DNA of 64,000 bases, taken from Ga0077536 sp035325705. GTDB taxonomy: Bacteria > Pseudomonadota > Gammaproteobacteria > Ga0077536. Shown here one piece after another: positions 17,148 through 26,226 of this stretch. The translations under genes were made by a program, and so were the position numbers. The notes under the pieces were generated by a model, which did not search any database, was not told the origin of the DNA, and saw only the letters and a list, made by a program, of their open reading frames with translations. The stretch spans positions 62,001 to 126,000 of the forward strand of contig DAOKZI010000004.1 in the NCBI GenBank assembly GCA_035325705.1, in the 5' to 3' direction. Each line of letters opens with the position of its first letter. Position 1 is the first letter of the stretch.

Positions 17148-17273
17148 CGTTCGTGCCGCACGCCACGGGAAACTCTGCAAGCGCACGGTTTCCTCGGGCC
17201 GTGAATGGCCCGCGCCGAACGAGTCCGGAGGACTTCGTTCAGCGCTTCCTTGATTCATGCTCGGAGAACTGCG

Positions 17274-18752
17274 ATGCCCCCTGCGCCACGTGTCGCGACC
17301 GCCGTCCTGCTGAGCACCGGCGCGGGGGCCGATCTCCGCGTCCTGCTCGTGCAGCGTTCTCCCGCCCTGCGCTTCTTCGGCGGTTTCTGGGCTTTTCCCG
17401 GCGGCGCGATGGAAGACGCCGATCGCGCCTGCGGCGAGCACGCCGCGCTGAGCTGCGCCTTGCGCGAGCTGCTGGAGGAAACGGCGCTGGGCCACGCGCT
17501 GCTCGGGGTCTCGCGCGCCGAAGCGCGCGCCTGGCTCGCCGCGTTCACGCCCGAGGGGCCGCCGCCGGCGTGGCGCGAGGCCCTGCGGCGCGTGGCGGAC
17601 AGCGGCCGCTATCACCCCGTGTGCCGGATCACCACGCCGGCGCACGTCGCGATCCGCTACGCGACCGATTTCGTGCAATTGCATTGCGATCGGGCCGAGG
17701 AGTTCGAGCTCGATGCCGCCGAGCTCGTCGCCGGCGAGTATCTTGCCCCGGCCGATGCGGTCGCGCGCTGGCGACGCGGCGAGCTGCCGATCGCGCCGCC
17801 GGCGCTGCTGCTGCTCGAGCTGCTCGCCGCGCACGGCGTCCCCGCCTTTCGCGCCGCCGCGGCGCGCGTCGCCGACTCGCTCGAAGCCGGCGAATTCCAT
17901 CCGGTGCGCTTTTCACCCGGCGTCTTCACTGCCCCGGTGCCGACGCCGACGTTGCCGCCCGCGACGACGACCAACTGCTACATCCTGGGCGAGCGCGAGC
18001 TCTACGTGATCGATCCCGCCGCCGTCGACGCCGCGCATCGGGACAAGCTGATTCGCAAGCTCGAGTCTCTATGCGCCGAAGGCGCGACGCTGCGCGGCAT
18101 CCTCCTGACGCATCATCATCCCGATCACGTCGGCAGCGCGGCGCCGCTGAGCCGGCACTTCGGCGTGCCGCTGCATGCCCACGCGCTGTGCCATGCCCGG
18201 CTCACGGACAGCGATTATCTGCGGGGTCGGGCGCTCGAGGACGGCGACAGGCTGGCGCTGGGCACCGCGCCGGACGGCAGCCCCGACTGGCAGATCGAAG
18301 TGCTGCACACGCCGGGGCACTCGCGCGATCATCTCTGCTACGTCGAGAGCCGCTACCGCGCGGCGATCGTCGGCGACATGCTGTCGACGGTGTCGACGAT
18401 CGTCATTGACCCGCCGGAAGGCCACATGGCGACCTATCTGCAGAGCCTCGAACGCCTGCTGTCGATCCCGCTGACGACGATCTATCCGGCGCACGGCCCT
18501 TCGCAGCGCGACGGCCACGCGTTGATCCGGCAGTACCTCGAGCACCGCCGCGCGCGCGAGCGGCAGATCCTCGAGGCGCTGGGCGATGCGCCGCGCACGC
18601 TCGCCGCCCTGCTCGCCGAAGCCTACGGCGACGTCGCTCCGGCCGTACACGGCGCGGCCTCGCGCTCGCTGCTCGCCGGCCTGCAGAAGCTCGAGGAAGA
18701 AGGCCGCGCTGCGCAGCGCGACGGCGGGTGGGTCCGGACTGCCCAAACGTAG
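17274..18752 (+). CDS. Nudix-like domain fused to metallo-beta-lactamase-fold hydrolase
   Basis: A 492-residue fusion. Residues about 1-200 form a Nudix-like domain (VLLVQRSPALRFFGGFWAFP, GGAMEDADRA, ALRELLEETALG), with the RELLEET core but a long insert before it. Residues about 215-490 form a metallo-beta-lactamase domain with the zinc motif LTHHHPDHVG, HTPGHSRDHLCY, GDMLSTVSTIVID and the IYPAHGPSQ segment, then a helical C-terminus, as in LACTB2-like proteins. The ATG at 17274 follows GGAG with a 7-base spacer. The fusion suggests successive hydrolysis of a CoA-, nucleotide- or thioester-type substrate, but this is inference. It ends at the edge of a 600-bp repeat region. Confidence 0.85.
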   Translation: MPPAPRVATAVLLSTGAGADLRVLLVQRSPALRFFGGFWAFPGGAMEDADRACGEHAALSCALRELLEETALGHALLGVSRAEARAWLAAFTPEGPPPAWREALRRVADSGRYHPVCRITTPAHVAIRYATDFVQLHCDRAEEFELDAAELVAGEYLAPADAVARWRRGELPIAPPALLLLELLAAHGVPAFRAAAARVADSLEAGEFHPVRFSPGVFTAPVPTPTLPPATTTNCYILGERELYVIDPAAVDAAHRDKLIRKLESLCAEGATLRGILLTHHHPDHVGSAAPLSRHFGVPLHAHALCHARLTDSDYLRGRALEDGDRLALGTAPDGSPDWQIEVLHTPGHSRDHLCYVESRYRAAIVGDMLSTVSTIVIDPPEGHMATYLQSLERLLSIPLTTIYPAHGPSQRDGHALIRQYLEHRRARERQILEALGDAPRTLAALLAEAYGDVAPAVHGAASRSLLAGLQKLEEEGRAAQRDGGWVRTAQT

Positions 18753-19362
18753 CCCGGGTGCAGCGGAGCGGAACCCGGAATCTTCGGACACGCCCGATCC
18801 CGGGTTGCGCGCTGCGCGCTCCACCCGGGCTACGGCACTGGGTTCGAGTGATTGCATGAGGGATCATCTTGTCTTGTAGCCCGGATGAGCGCGGCGAATC
18901 CGGGATCGGCGCTGCCGCCGCGGATACCGCGACATGAACGCACGGCCGCCAAAATCGCGCGGCCTCGAGCCGGGCAATGCCCCATCCCGGATTCGCTGCG
19001 CTCATCCGGGCTACGAAGAGAGCCTCGGAGCGGAACCCGGGCTCTTCGGACACGTCCGATCCCGGGTTGCGCGCTGCGCGCTCCACCCGGGCTACGGCGC
19101 TGGGTTCGAGTGATTGCATGAGGGATCATCTTGTCTTGTAGCCCGGATGAGCGCGGCGAATCCGGGATCGGCGCTGCCGCCGCGGATACCGCGACATGAA
19201 CGCACGGCCGCCAAAATCGCGCGGCCTCGAGCCGGGCAATGCCCCATCCCGGATTCGCTGCGCTCATCCGGGCTACGAAGAGAGCCTCGGAGCGGAACCC
19301 GGGATCTTCGGACGCGCCCGATCCCGGGTTGCGCGCTGCGCACTCCACCCGGGCTACGAGAC
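18753..19362. repeat. 262-bp tandem duplication made of A1 and A3 repeat elements
   Basis: Landmark ATTGCATGAG recurs at 18851 and 19113, a period of 262 bp; two full copies and a third partial copy fill 18763-19362. Each unit has A1 halves (GGAGCGGAACCCGG, GCGCTCCACCCGGGCTACG) and A3 halves (GTAGCCCGGATGAGCG, CTGCGCTCATCCGGGCTACG) around a unique stretch with CCGCGACATGAACGCACGGC. Copies are nearly identical. The region lies between two converging gene ends and stops within 7 bp of the nitronate monooxygenase stop codon. Confidence 0.93.
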
Positions 19363-19366
19363 TCGC

Positions 19367-20341
19367 TCAGCCCGCGTAGCCCGCCAGGCGCTCGCGGATG
19401 ATCGTGTTCGCTTCGTGCATGATGCGATCGATCAGCTCTTTGCAGCTCGGGATGTCGTGGATGAGGCCGGCGACGAGGCCGCAGGACCAGGCGCCGACGT
19501 CCATCTGTCCTTCGAGCATGATCTTCGGATAGACGCCGACGACGTCCTGCGCGATGTCGTCGAAGGTGATCTTCGCGCCGAGCGCTTTCTCCTTGGCGAC
19601 GACGCGCTCGACCGCGGCGTTCTTCAATACGCGCTCGGTATTGCGCAAGGGCCGCATGATGAGCCGCATGTCGAGCTCCGTCGCCTTCAAGATGGCCTGC
19701 TTCACATTGTCGTGGATCGGCGCTTCCTTGGTCGCCATGAAGCGCGTGCCCATGTTGATGCCTTCGGCACCCAGCGCGAGCGCGGCGACCAGCGAGCGCC
19801 CGTCGGCCATGCCGCCCGAGGCGACGAAGGGAATCTTCAGCTCGTCGGCCGCGCGCGGCAGCAGAATGAAGTTCGGGATGTCGTCCTCGCCCGGATGACC
19901 GGCGCACTCGAAGCCGTCAACGCTGATCGCGTCGCAGCCGATGGACTGCGCCTTCAGCGCGTGGCGCACCGATGTGCACTTGTGGATCACCTTAATCCCC
20001 GCCTCGTGCAGCATCGGCAGCCACTGCTGGGGGTTGTTGCCGGCCGTCTCCACCACCTTGACGCCGCCGTCGACGATCGCGCGGATGTAGCCGGGATAGT
20101 CGGGCGTCGTCACCGTCGGCAGGAACGTCAGGTTCACGCCGATCGGCTTCGCCGTCATCGCGCGGCAGCGCGCGATCTCCTTGGCCAAATCGGCCGGGCT
20201 GCGCTGCGTGAGGCCCGTGATGATGCCGAGACCACCGGCTTCGGACACGGCCGCCGCGAGCTCGGCGAAGCCGACGTAGTGCATGCCGCCCTGGATGATG
20301 GGATGCTCGATGCCGAACAGTTCGGTGATCCTGGTCTTCAC
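19367..20341 (-). CDS. Nitronate monooxygenase / 2-nitropropane dioxygenase-like FMN enzyme
   Basis: A 324-residue FMN TIM-barrel protein. It has ELFGIEHPIIQGGMHYVG, AAVSEAGGLGIITGLTQ, IGVNLTFLP, ISVDGFECAGHPGEDD and IPFVASGGMADGRSLVAALA, as in the nitronate monooxygenase (NPD) family. These enzymes oxidise nitronates or act as related FMN oxidoreductases; many members have unknown substrates. The GTG at 20341 follows AAGGAATTTTTC; a much longer frame to 20542 lacks family similarity. It stands alone, followed by repeats. Confidence 0.87.
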   Translation of the reverse strand: MKTRITELFGIEHPIIQGGMHYVGFAELAAAVSEAGGLGIITGLTQRSPADLAKEIARCRAMTAKPIGVNLTFLPTVTTPDYPGYIRAIVDGGVKVVETAGNNPQQWLPMLHEAGIKVIHKCTSVRHALKAQSIGCDAISVDGFECAGHPGEDDIPNFILLPRAADELKIPFVASGGMADGRSLVAALALGAEGINMGTRFMATKEAPIHDNVKQAILKATELDMRLIMRPLRNTERVLKNAAVERVVAKEKALGAKITFDDIAQDVVGVYPKIMLEGQMDVGAWSCGLVAGLIHDIPSCKELIDRIMHEANTIIRERLAGYAG

Positions 20342-20554
20342 GAAAAATTCCTTATGCGGTGGAAGAGATGCCCGGCCGCATTCTCGGCGATCGGCCCGGC
20401 CGGGACAATTCGGCGCCGTATGGCCACGGCGTCTGCGCGCGCCAGACAGCCGAGCGCAAATGCGCTCCACCGACCATTCGACGTGCATCTTCCGCGCGCA
20501 GGCCGAAGCGACGCAGATCGCTGCGTTCGAACGGCCGCGCAATGGAATCTCGGA

Positions 20555-21148
20555 TCAGCGCGCCAAAGCGGCGTGGCGGAAGCAGCCGACGAGATGATCG
20601 TTGACGAGGCCCGTCGCCTGCAGATGGGCGTAGACGACGGTCGAGCCCAGGAACTTGAAGCCGCGCTGCTTCAGGGCCTTCGCGATCGTGTCCGACAGCG
20701 GCGTCGTCGCCGGCACCTCGCGCGGCTCGCGCCAGCGATGGATCAGCGGCTCGCCGTCGACGAAGCCCCACAGCCAGTCGCTGAAGCTGCCGTGCTCGCG
20801 CTGCACGGCGAGGAAGCACTTCGCGTTGTTGACGGTGGCTTCGATCTTGGCGCGATTGCGCACGATGCCCGCATCGTTCATCAGACGCTCGATGCGCGCC
20901 GGCGTGTAGCGGGCGACGCGTGCCGGATCGAAGTCGGCAAAGGCCGCGCGATAGGCCTCGCGCTTGCGCAGGATCGTGTACCAGGACAACCCCGCCTGCG
21001 CCGATTCGAGCACCAGGAATTCGAACTGGCGGCGATCGTCGCGCACCGGCACGCCCCATTCGCGATCGTGGTACTCGACCATGCCCGTCTGCGTGGGCAA
21101 GGCCCAGTGACAGCGGCCGAGCTCAGCGGAGGCGCGCGTCACGGCCAT
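20555..21148 (-). CDS. tag: DNA-3-methyladenine glycosylase I
   Basis: A 197-residue Tag-type base-excision enzyme that removes 3-methyladenine from alkylated DNA. Signature regions are RCHWALPT, EYHDREWGVPVRDDRRQFEF, LVLESAQAGLSWYTILRKRE with the catalytic-region Glu, AGIVRNRAKIEATVNNAK, RGFKFLGSTVVYAHLQATGL and VNDHLVGCFRH. The zinc ligands of the E. coli enzyme (N-terminal Cys and His, C-terminal His and Cys) are all kept. It is divergently transcribed from the GST gene and 214 bp upstream of the nitronate monooxygenase gene. Confidence 0.95.
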   Translation of the reverse strand: MAVTRASAELGRCHWALPTQTGMVEYHDREWGVPVRDDRRQFEFLVLESAQAGLSWYTILRKREAYRAAFADFDPARVARYTPARIERLMNDAGIVRNRAKIEATVNNAKCFLAVQREHGSFSDWLWGFVDGEPLIHRWREPREVPATTPLSDTIAKALKQRGFKFLGSTVVYAHLQATGLVNDHLVGCFRHAALAR

Positions 21149-21286
21149 GCTCGCCCTTTCCCCTGCCCCTGCATGGAACCCCCTTCAATGGCGCCGCGGC
21201 GCCGATCGTCCTACGCTCGCCCGCCGCGCGCGCTCATCCTCGCTATGATAGCCGCTGTCCCCTGGCCGGATGTCCCTGGAGGCCCG

Positions 21287-21916
21287 ATGAAACTCTACGA
21301 TTTCGAGCTCGCCCCGAATCCGCGTCGCGTGCGGATGTTTCTCGCCGAGAAAGGCATCACGCTGCCCACCGTGCAGGTGAACCTGCGCCAGGGTGAGCAG
21401 TTTCGCGAGGAATTCAAGCGCGAGAATCCGGCGATGATCGTGCCGGCACTGCTGCTCGACGACGGCGCGCTGCTGACCGAGACCATGGCCATCTGCCGCT
21501 ACTTCGAAGCCCTGCAGCCGCAGCCGCCGCTGTTCGGCACGAATCCGCGCGAGCAGGCCTTCGTCGAGATGTGGTCGCGGCGCGCCGAGCTGGAAGGCTT
21601 CCTCGCCGTCGCCGAGGCGCTGCGCAACTCGGTCGAGCGCTTCGCGGATCGCGCGCTGCCCGGCCCGCGCAACTACGCGCAGATCCCGGCGCTGGTCGAG
21701 CGCGGCAAGTCGCGCGCACGCGCCTTTCTGGACGATCTCGATGCCCACCTCGCGACCAGCGAGTACCTGGTCGGCCGGACTTTCACGGTCGCCGACATCA
21801 CGGCTTTCGTCACCGTCGAGTTCGCGAGCTGGGTCGAGGTCAAGCCGCAGCCCGGCCACACGGCGCTCGCGCGCTGGCACGCGGCGATTGCCGCGCGCCC
21901 CAGCGCGAAAGCCTGA
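21287..21916 (+). CDS. Glutathione S-transferase family protein
   Basis: A 209-residue GST with a thioredoxin-like N-terminal domain (MKLYDFELAPNPRRVRMFLA, then NPAMIVPALLLDDGALLTET, containing the cis-Pro and the ET glutathione-contact pair) and an all-helical C-terminal domain with YLVGRTFTVADITAFVTVEF. It likely conjugates or isomerises substrates with glutathione. The ATG at 21287 follows CCTGGAGG. The open frame reaches far upstream through antisense sequence of tag and nitronate monooxygenase and is not real there. Confidence 0.9.
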   Translation: MKLYDFELAPNPRRVRMFLAEKGITLPTVQVNLRQGEQFREEFKRENPAMIVPALLLDDGALLTETMAICRYFEALQPQPPLFGTNPREQAFVEMWSRRAELEGFLAVAEALRNSVERFADRALPGPRNYAQIPALVERGKSRARAFLDDLDAHLATSEYLVGRTFTVADITAFVTVEFASWVEVKPQPGHTALARWHAAIAARPSAKA

Positions 21917-21923
21917 GAGCGGA

Positions 21924-21941
21924 CGGCCGTCGGAACGGCCG
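21924..21941. terminator. Short hairpin between converging GST and thiolase genes
   Basis: A 7-bp perfect stem (21924-21930 with 21935-21941) with a CGGA loop, in the 58-bp gap between converging stop codons. It may end transcripts from both sides; no T-run is seen. Confidence 0.45.
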
Positions 21942-21974
21942 GCCTCGGAAGCGCCGAGACCGGCCAGCGGAGGC

Positions 21975-23150
21975 TTACAGCAGCTCGATCGCGACCGCGG
22001 TCGCTTCGCCGCCGCCGATGCACAGGCTCGCGACGCCGCGCTTCAAGCCCTTGTCGCGCAGCGCGTGGGCGAGCGTGACGATGATGCGCGCGCCCGAGGC
22101 GCCGACCGGATGACCCAGCGCGCAGGCACCGCCGCGCACGTTGAGCTTCTCGTGCGGGATCGACAGATCCTTCATCGCCGCCATCGCGACCACCGCGAAG
22201 GCCTCGTTGACTTCGAAGAGGTCGACGTCGGACACCGTCCAGCCGATTTTCTTCATCAGCTTCGCGATCGCCGACACCGGCGCCGTCGTGAACCAGCCCG
22301 GCTCCTGGGCATGCGTCGCATGCGCGAGGATGCGCGCCAGCGGCTTCACGCCCAGCGTCTGCGCGTGCGCGGCCGAGCTCAGGATCACCGCGGCCGCGCC
22401 GTCCGAAATCGAGCTCGAGTTCGCCGCCGTCACCGTGCCGTCCTTCGCGAACGCGGGCTTCAACTGCGGGATCTTGTCGAGCTTCGCTTTGCCCGGCTGC
22501 TCGTCCGTATCGACGACCGTGCCGTCCTTCAGCGTCACGGGCACGATTTCCGCCTTGAACGCGCCGGACTTGATCGCTTCCTGCGCGCGCGTCAACGAGG
22601 TGATCGCATATTCGTCCTGCGCCTGGCGCGAGAAGCCGTACTTGCGCGCGCAGTCTTCGGCATAGGTGCCCATCAGGCGACCGCGCTCGTAGGCGTCCTC
22701 GAGGCCGTCGAAGAACATGTGGTCCAGCACTTCGCCGTGGCCGAGGCGCAGTCCGCCGCGCGCTTTCGGCAACAGATAGGGCGCGTTGGTCATGCTCTCC
22801 ATGCCGCCGGCGACGACCACGCTGGACGAGCCGGCGACGATCGCATCGTAGCCCTGCATCACGGCTTTCATGCCCGAGCCGCACATCTTGTTGATCGTGG
22901 TGCAGCCGACTGCGAGCGGCAGGCCGGCGTCGATCGACGCCTGGCGCGCCGGCGCCTGGCCGAGGCCGGCCGGCAGCACACAGCCCATGATCGTTTCGTC
23001 GACGGCGTCGGGCCTGATGCCCGCGCGTTCGAGCGCGGCCCGGATGGCCGCCGCTCCGAGCTTCGGCGCAGTTACGGACGTGAATACGCCCTGCATGCCG
23101 CCCATCGGCGTACGGGCCATGCCCGCGATGACGACGCCGTTATCCATCAC
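21975..23150 (-). CDS. Thiolase (acetyl-CoA C-acetyltransferase type)
   Basis: A 391-residue thiolase that cleaves or forms 3-ketoacyl-CoA. It has VIAGMARTPMGG, the nucleophilic Cys in INKMCGSGMKA near residue 90, VVAGGMESMTNAPYL, EVNEAFAVVAMAAM, GGACALGHPVGASGARI with the active-site His, and the second Cys in CIGGGEATAVAIELL. All catalytic residues are present. Start is ATG ATG at 23150 or 23147. It stands alone; with the CoA-transferases and hydratases in the window it fits fatty or branched acyl-CoA breakdown. Confidence 0.94.
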   Translation of the reverse strand: MMDNGVVIAGMARTPMGGMQGVFTSVTAPKLGAAAIRAALERAGIRPDAVDETIMGCVLPAGLGQAPARQASIDAGLPLAVGCTTINKMCGSGMKAVMQGYDAIVAGSSSVVVAGGMESMTNAPYLLPKARGGLRLGHGEVLDHMFFDGLEDAYERGRLMGTYAEDCARKYGFSRQAQDEYAITSLTRAQEAIKSGAFKAEIVPVTLKDGTVVDTDEQPGKAKLDKIPQLKPAFAKDGTVTAANSSSISDGAAAVILSSAAHAQTLGVKPLARILAHATHAQEPGWFTTAPVSAIAKLMKKIGWTVSDVDLFEVNEAFAVVAMAAMKDLSIPHEKLNVRGGACALGHPVGASGARIIVTLAHALRDKGLKRGVASLCIGGGEATAVAIELL

Positions 23151-23259
23151 GCTTCCTCCAGATCGCTAGTGGGATCCGCACCGGCCACCGGCGCGAAATC
23201 GGTCGAATGAACCAGACGCCGGAGTCTAGCCCTGCACCGCCCGCGCGGCCAGTGGGGAA

Positions 23260-23577
23260 GAAGAATCTAGCCACGGAGGACACGGAGGGCACGGAGGAAG
23301 AGATGGATTGGGCCGGCGGTTCCGTAACGCAATCGCGGCGACGGGCGCAGGCGTGAACGGAAGCTCCCATCAATCCTTTTCTTTCTCCGTGCCCTCCGTG
23401 CCCTCCGTGGCTAGATTCTTCCAACGCCGTGGACAAAAAAACGCGGCGCTACGAGAGAAAACGTAGGTTGGGCTGACGAAGGAAGCCCAACATCGGGCGC
23501 CGAACGTTGGGCTTCCTTCGTCAGCCCAACCTACGTCGACTTGTTCCTCCTCGGTGTTCTCTGTGTTCTCGGTGGCA
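23260..23577. repeat. Repeats in the 23151-23608 spacer: C' inverted pair, B palindrome, C
   Basis: The 458-bp spacer holds a C' element (TCTAGCCACGGAGGACACGG and following, 23266-23300) and its inverted partner (CCGTGCCCTCCGTGGCTAGA, 23384-23420), a complete 72-bp B palindrome (23463-23534) and a C element (CTCGGTGTTCTCTGTGTTCT, 23549-23577). No gene is supported. Confidence 0.9.
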
Positions 23578-23608
23578 AATCACCACCCATCAGCAACCGT
23601 GCACTTCG

Positions 23609-24805
23609 CTACGAGAGTGCGAGCAGGCGGGCGACGATTTCATCGGCGATCGGCAGCGCCGCGGTGGCGGCGGGCGACGGCGCGTTGCAGACGTGCAGGG
23701 TGCGCGGGGTCCGCCGCAGCAGGAAATCGTGGATCAGCCGGCCGTCGCGGCTCACGGCCTGGGCGCGGATGCCGGACTGGTAGGGCAGCAGATCGCCCAG
23801 GGTCAGCGCCGGGCAGTAGCGCTGGACGGCGCGCAGATAGCGGGCGGGACTCAGCGCATAGCCGAGCTCCTTCAAGCCCGCGCGCGGATAGCGGGCGAGC
23901 ACGCGCCAGGTGCCGGGGAAGCGCAGGACGTCGACGAGATCGCGGGCGTCGACCGCGCTGCGCGTATAGCGTTCGCGCGCGAGCGCCAGCATCGCGCTCG
24001 GCCCGACCGTGATGCCGCCGTCGATCATCCGCGTGAGGTGGATGCCGAGAAAAGGCAGGCTCGGATCCGGCACCGGATAAATCAGATGCTTCACGAGCTC
24101 GCGCCGCCACGCCGGCAGGGCGTAGTAGTCGCCGCGGAAAGGCAGAATCGCGAAATCGACGGGCTGGCCGCTCGCGCGCAGCAGGCGATCCGCCTGCAGG
24201 CCGCCGCACACGACCAGGCGCTTCGTCGCGATCGTGGGTCCGGTGGTTTCGAGATGCACGCTCGCCGTCTCCTCGCGGATCGCGCGCACTTCGACGCCGA
24301 AGCGAAGCTCGCCCCGCGTCGCGATCTCGGCCGCGAGGCTGCGACAGAGGCCGGGGTAGTCGACGATGCCGGTCTCGCGCGCGAGCAGCGCGCCCACGCC
24401 GCTGACGGCCGGCTCGCGCTCGCGCAGCTCCTCGGCATCGAGCAGCGTGACGGGCACGCCGTTCTTCTCCGCCCGCGCGTACAGCGCATGCATGCGCTGC
24501 CTCTCGGCCTCGTCGACGGCGACGATCAGCTTGCCGCACTGCTCGTGCGCGACTCCGTGCTCACGGCAGTAGGCCAGGGTGCGCTCGAGCCCGGCGCGGC
24601 ACAGCCGGGCCTTCAGGCTGCCGGGCTCGTAATAGAGGCCGGCGTGGATCACGCCGCTGTTGTGCCCGCTCTGGTGCACCGACACCGTCATTTCCTTGTC
24701 GACGACGAGCACTTTCGCCTGCGGCTCGCGCTGCTGCAGGGCGCGGGCGACGGCGAGGCCGACGATGCCCGCGCCGATGATGGTGTAATCCCAGGTGGCT
24801 GCCAT
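23609..24805 (-). CDS. lhgO: L-2-hydroxyglutarate oxidase
   Basis: A 398-residue FAD-dependent oxidoreductase of the DAO family that oxidises L-2-hydroxyglutarate to 2-oxoglutarate, usually passing electrons to the membrane quinone pool. It has the FAD motif YTIIGAGIVGLAVARAL, SVHQSGHNSGVIHAGLYYEP (a hallmark of LhgO), CGKLIVAVDE, GIVDYPGLCRSLA, PFRGDYYAL and GIHLTRMIDGGITVGPSAML. It is the last gene of a three-gene minus-strand operon, 14 bp after the flavoprotein dehydrogenase gene. Confidence 0.92.
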   Translation of the reverse strand: MAATWDYTIIGAGIVGLAVARALQQREPQAKVLVVDKEMTVSVHQSGHNSGVIHAGLYYEPGSLKARLCRAGLERTLAYCREHGVAHEQCGKLIVAVDEAERQRMHALYARAEKNGVPVTLLDAEELREREPAVSGVGALLARETGIVDYPGLCRSLAAEIATRGELRFGVEVRAIREETASVHLETTGPTIATKRLVVCGGLQADRLLRASGQPVDFAILPFRGDYYALPAWRRELVKHLIYPVPDPSLPFLGIHLTRMIDGGITVGPSAMLALARERYTRSAVDARDLVDVLRFPGTWRVLARYPRAGLKELGYALSPARYLRAVQRYCPALTLGDLLPYQSGIRAQAVSRDGRLIHDFLLRRTPRTLHVCNAPSPAATAALPIADEIVARLLALS

Positions 24806-24819
24806 CTCCGCCTCCTCGC

Positions 24820-26226
24820 TCAGAGCACCTTGCCCGGATTCATCAGTCCCAGCGGATCGAAGGCGCGCTTCAAGGCTCGCATGAGATCCATCGCGACGGG
24901 GCCTTCGGCCGCGGCCAGCAGCTCGCGCTTCAGCTTGCCGACGCCGTGCTCCGCGCTGAAGCTGCCGTCGAGATCCTGCGCGACGCCGTGCACCAGCGCG
25001 GAGATCGCCTCGCCGTGCGCGGCCTTGAAGTCCTCGGCCGCGACGTCCACCGGCGCCAGCACGTTGAAATGCAGATTGCCGTCGCCGACGTGGCCGTAGA
25101 TCGACAGCCGCGCCGCCGGCACGCGCGCGAGCACCGCCTCGCTCGCCTGCTGCGCGAGCAGCGGCAGGCGATCGAGGCGCACGGAGACGTCGTGCTTGAT
25201 CGATCCGCCGAGCGCTTTCTCCGCGGCCGGCACGCTTTCACGCAGACGCCAGAAGGCGCGTCGCTGGCTCGCGCTCTGCGCGAGCGCGGCGTCGGCGATC
25301 TCGTCCTGCTCGATCAGCGCGAGCAGCGCGCGCTCGACGTCGCCGCGCAGCGCATCGCCCTCCCCGGCCGTGAACTCGATCAGCAGATGGGCGCCGGCCG
25401 TCACCGGCGGCGCCTGCGTGCCGGGCACCTGTGCGAGCACCAGGGAAAGCGAGGCCGCGCTCAGATATTCGAAGGACGACATGCAGTCGCCGAGCCGGCG
25501 GCGCAGCGCGCCGAGCACGCGGCAGGCCGCCGCCGCATCGCGCACGCCGAGCCAGGCCGTTTCGCACTGGGGCTGCGCCGGAAAGAGCTTCAGCACCGCC
25601 GCCGTGAGGATGCCCAGCGTGCCCTCGGCGCCGATGAAGCATTGCCGCAGATCGTAGCCCGTATTGTCCTTGCGCAAGCCGCGCAGGCCGTCCCATACGC
25701 GGCCGTCCGGCAGCACGACCTCGAGACCGAGCACGAGATCGCGCGCCGTCCCATAGCGCAGGACGGCGAGTCCGCCCGCGTTGGTCGACAGCACGCCGCC
25801 GATCTGCGCGCTGCCTTCCGAGCCCATGCTCAAGGGGAACAGCAGACCGGCGTCGGCGGCCGCCGTCTGCACGGCGGCGAGCGTCATGCCCGCCTCGACC
25901 GTCAGCGCGAAGGCCGCCGGATCGAGGCTGCGGACTCGCTGCATGCGTTCGAGCGAGATCACGGCCTCGGTGCCGGATCCATCCGGCGTCGCGCCGCCGC
26001 AGTAACCGGTATTGCCGCCGTGGGGCACCATCGGGATCCGGCGCGCGTGACACCAGGCCACGGCGCGCGCAACTTCGGCCGTGGATCCCGGCCGCAGCAC
26101 GACGGCCGCGCGGCCGCGATAGAGACGGCGCTCGTCGACGAGATAGCGCGCGGTATCGGCTTCCTCGTGCAGCACGGCTGCGGCGCCGAGCAGCGCGCGC
26201 AGCTCATCCAGATCGGCCGCGTTCAA
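24820..26226 (-). CDS. FAD-binding oxidase, D-2-hydroxyglutarate dehydrogenase-like
   Basis: A 468-residue GlcD/D-2-hydroxyacid dehydrogenase family flavoprotein. It has the FAD domain (VPHGGNTGYCGGATPDGSG, GSEGSAQIGGVLSTNAGGLA, RKDNTGYDLRQCFIGAEGTL) and the C-terminal YGHVGDGNLHFNVLAP and SFSAEHGVGKLKRELL motifs. The likely substrate is D-2-hydroxyglutarate or D-lactate; the adjacent L-2-hydroxyglutarate oxidase favours the former. The start is TTG at 26226, overlapping the TGA of the upstream gene (TTGA), which points to translational coupling. Confidence 0.87.
   Translation of the reverse strand: MNAADLDELRALLGAAAVLHEEADTARYLVDERRLYRGRAAVVLRPGSTAEVARAVAWCHARRIPMVPHGGNTGYCGGATPDGSGTEAVISLERMQRVRSLDPAAFALTVEAGMTLAAVQTAAADAGLLFPLSMGSEGSAQIGGVLSTNAGGLAVLRYGTARDLVLGLEVVLPDGRVWDGLRGLRKDNTGYDLRQCFIGAEGTLGILTAAVLKLFPAQPQCETAWLGVRDAAAACRVLGALRRRLGDCMSSFEYLSAASLSLVLAQVPGTQAPPVTAGAHLLIEFTAGEGDALRGDVERALLALIEQDEIADAALAQSASQRRAFWRLRESVPAAEKALGGSIKHDVSVRLDRLPLLAQQASEAVLARVPAARLSIYGHVGDGNLHFNVLAPVDVAAEDFKAAHGEAISALVHGVAQDLDGSFSAEHGVGKLKRELLAAAEGPVAMDLMRALKRAFDPLGLMNPGKVL

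Noticed and set aside
20454..20469. Regulatory palindrome GAGCGCAAATGCGCTC upstream of nitronate monooxygenase
   Set aside because: It could be an operator, but it resembles the end of the MITE-like element and lies in the overlap of weak upstream sequence; no other evidence supports an operator.
19196..21286. Plus-strand open frame running through nitronate monooxygenase and tag into the GST
   Set aside because: Only the last 209 residues (GST) show a protein family; the upstream part is antisense to two recognised genes.
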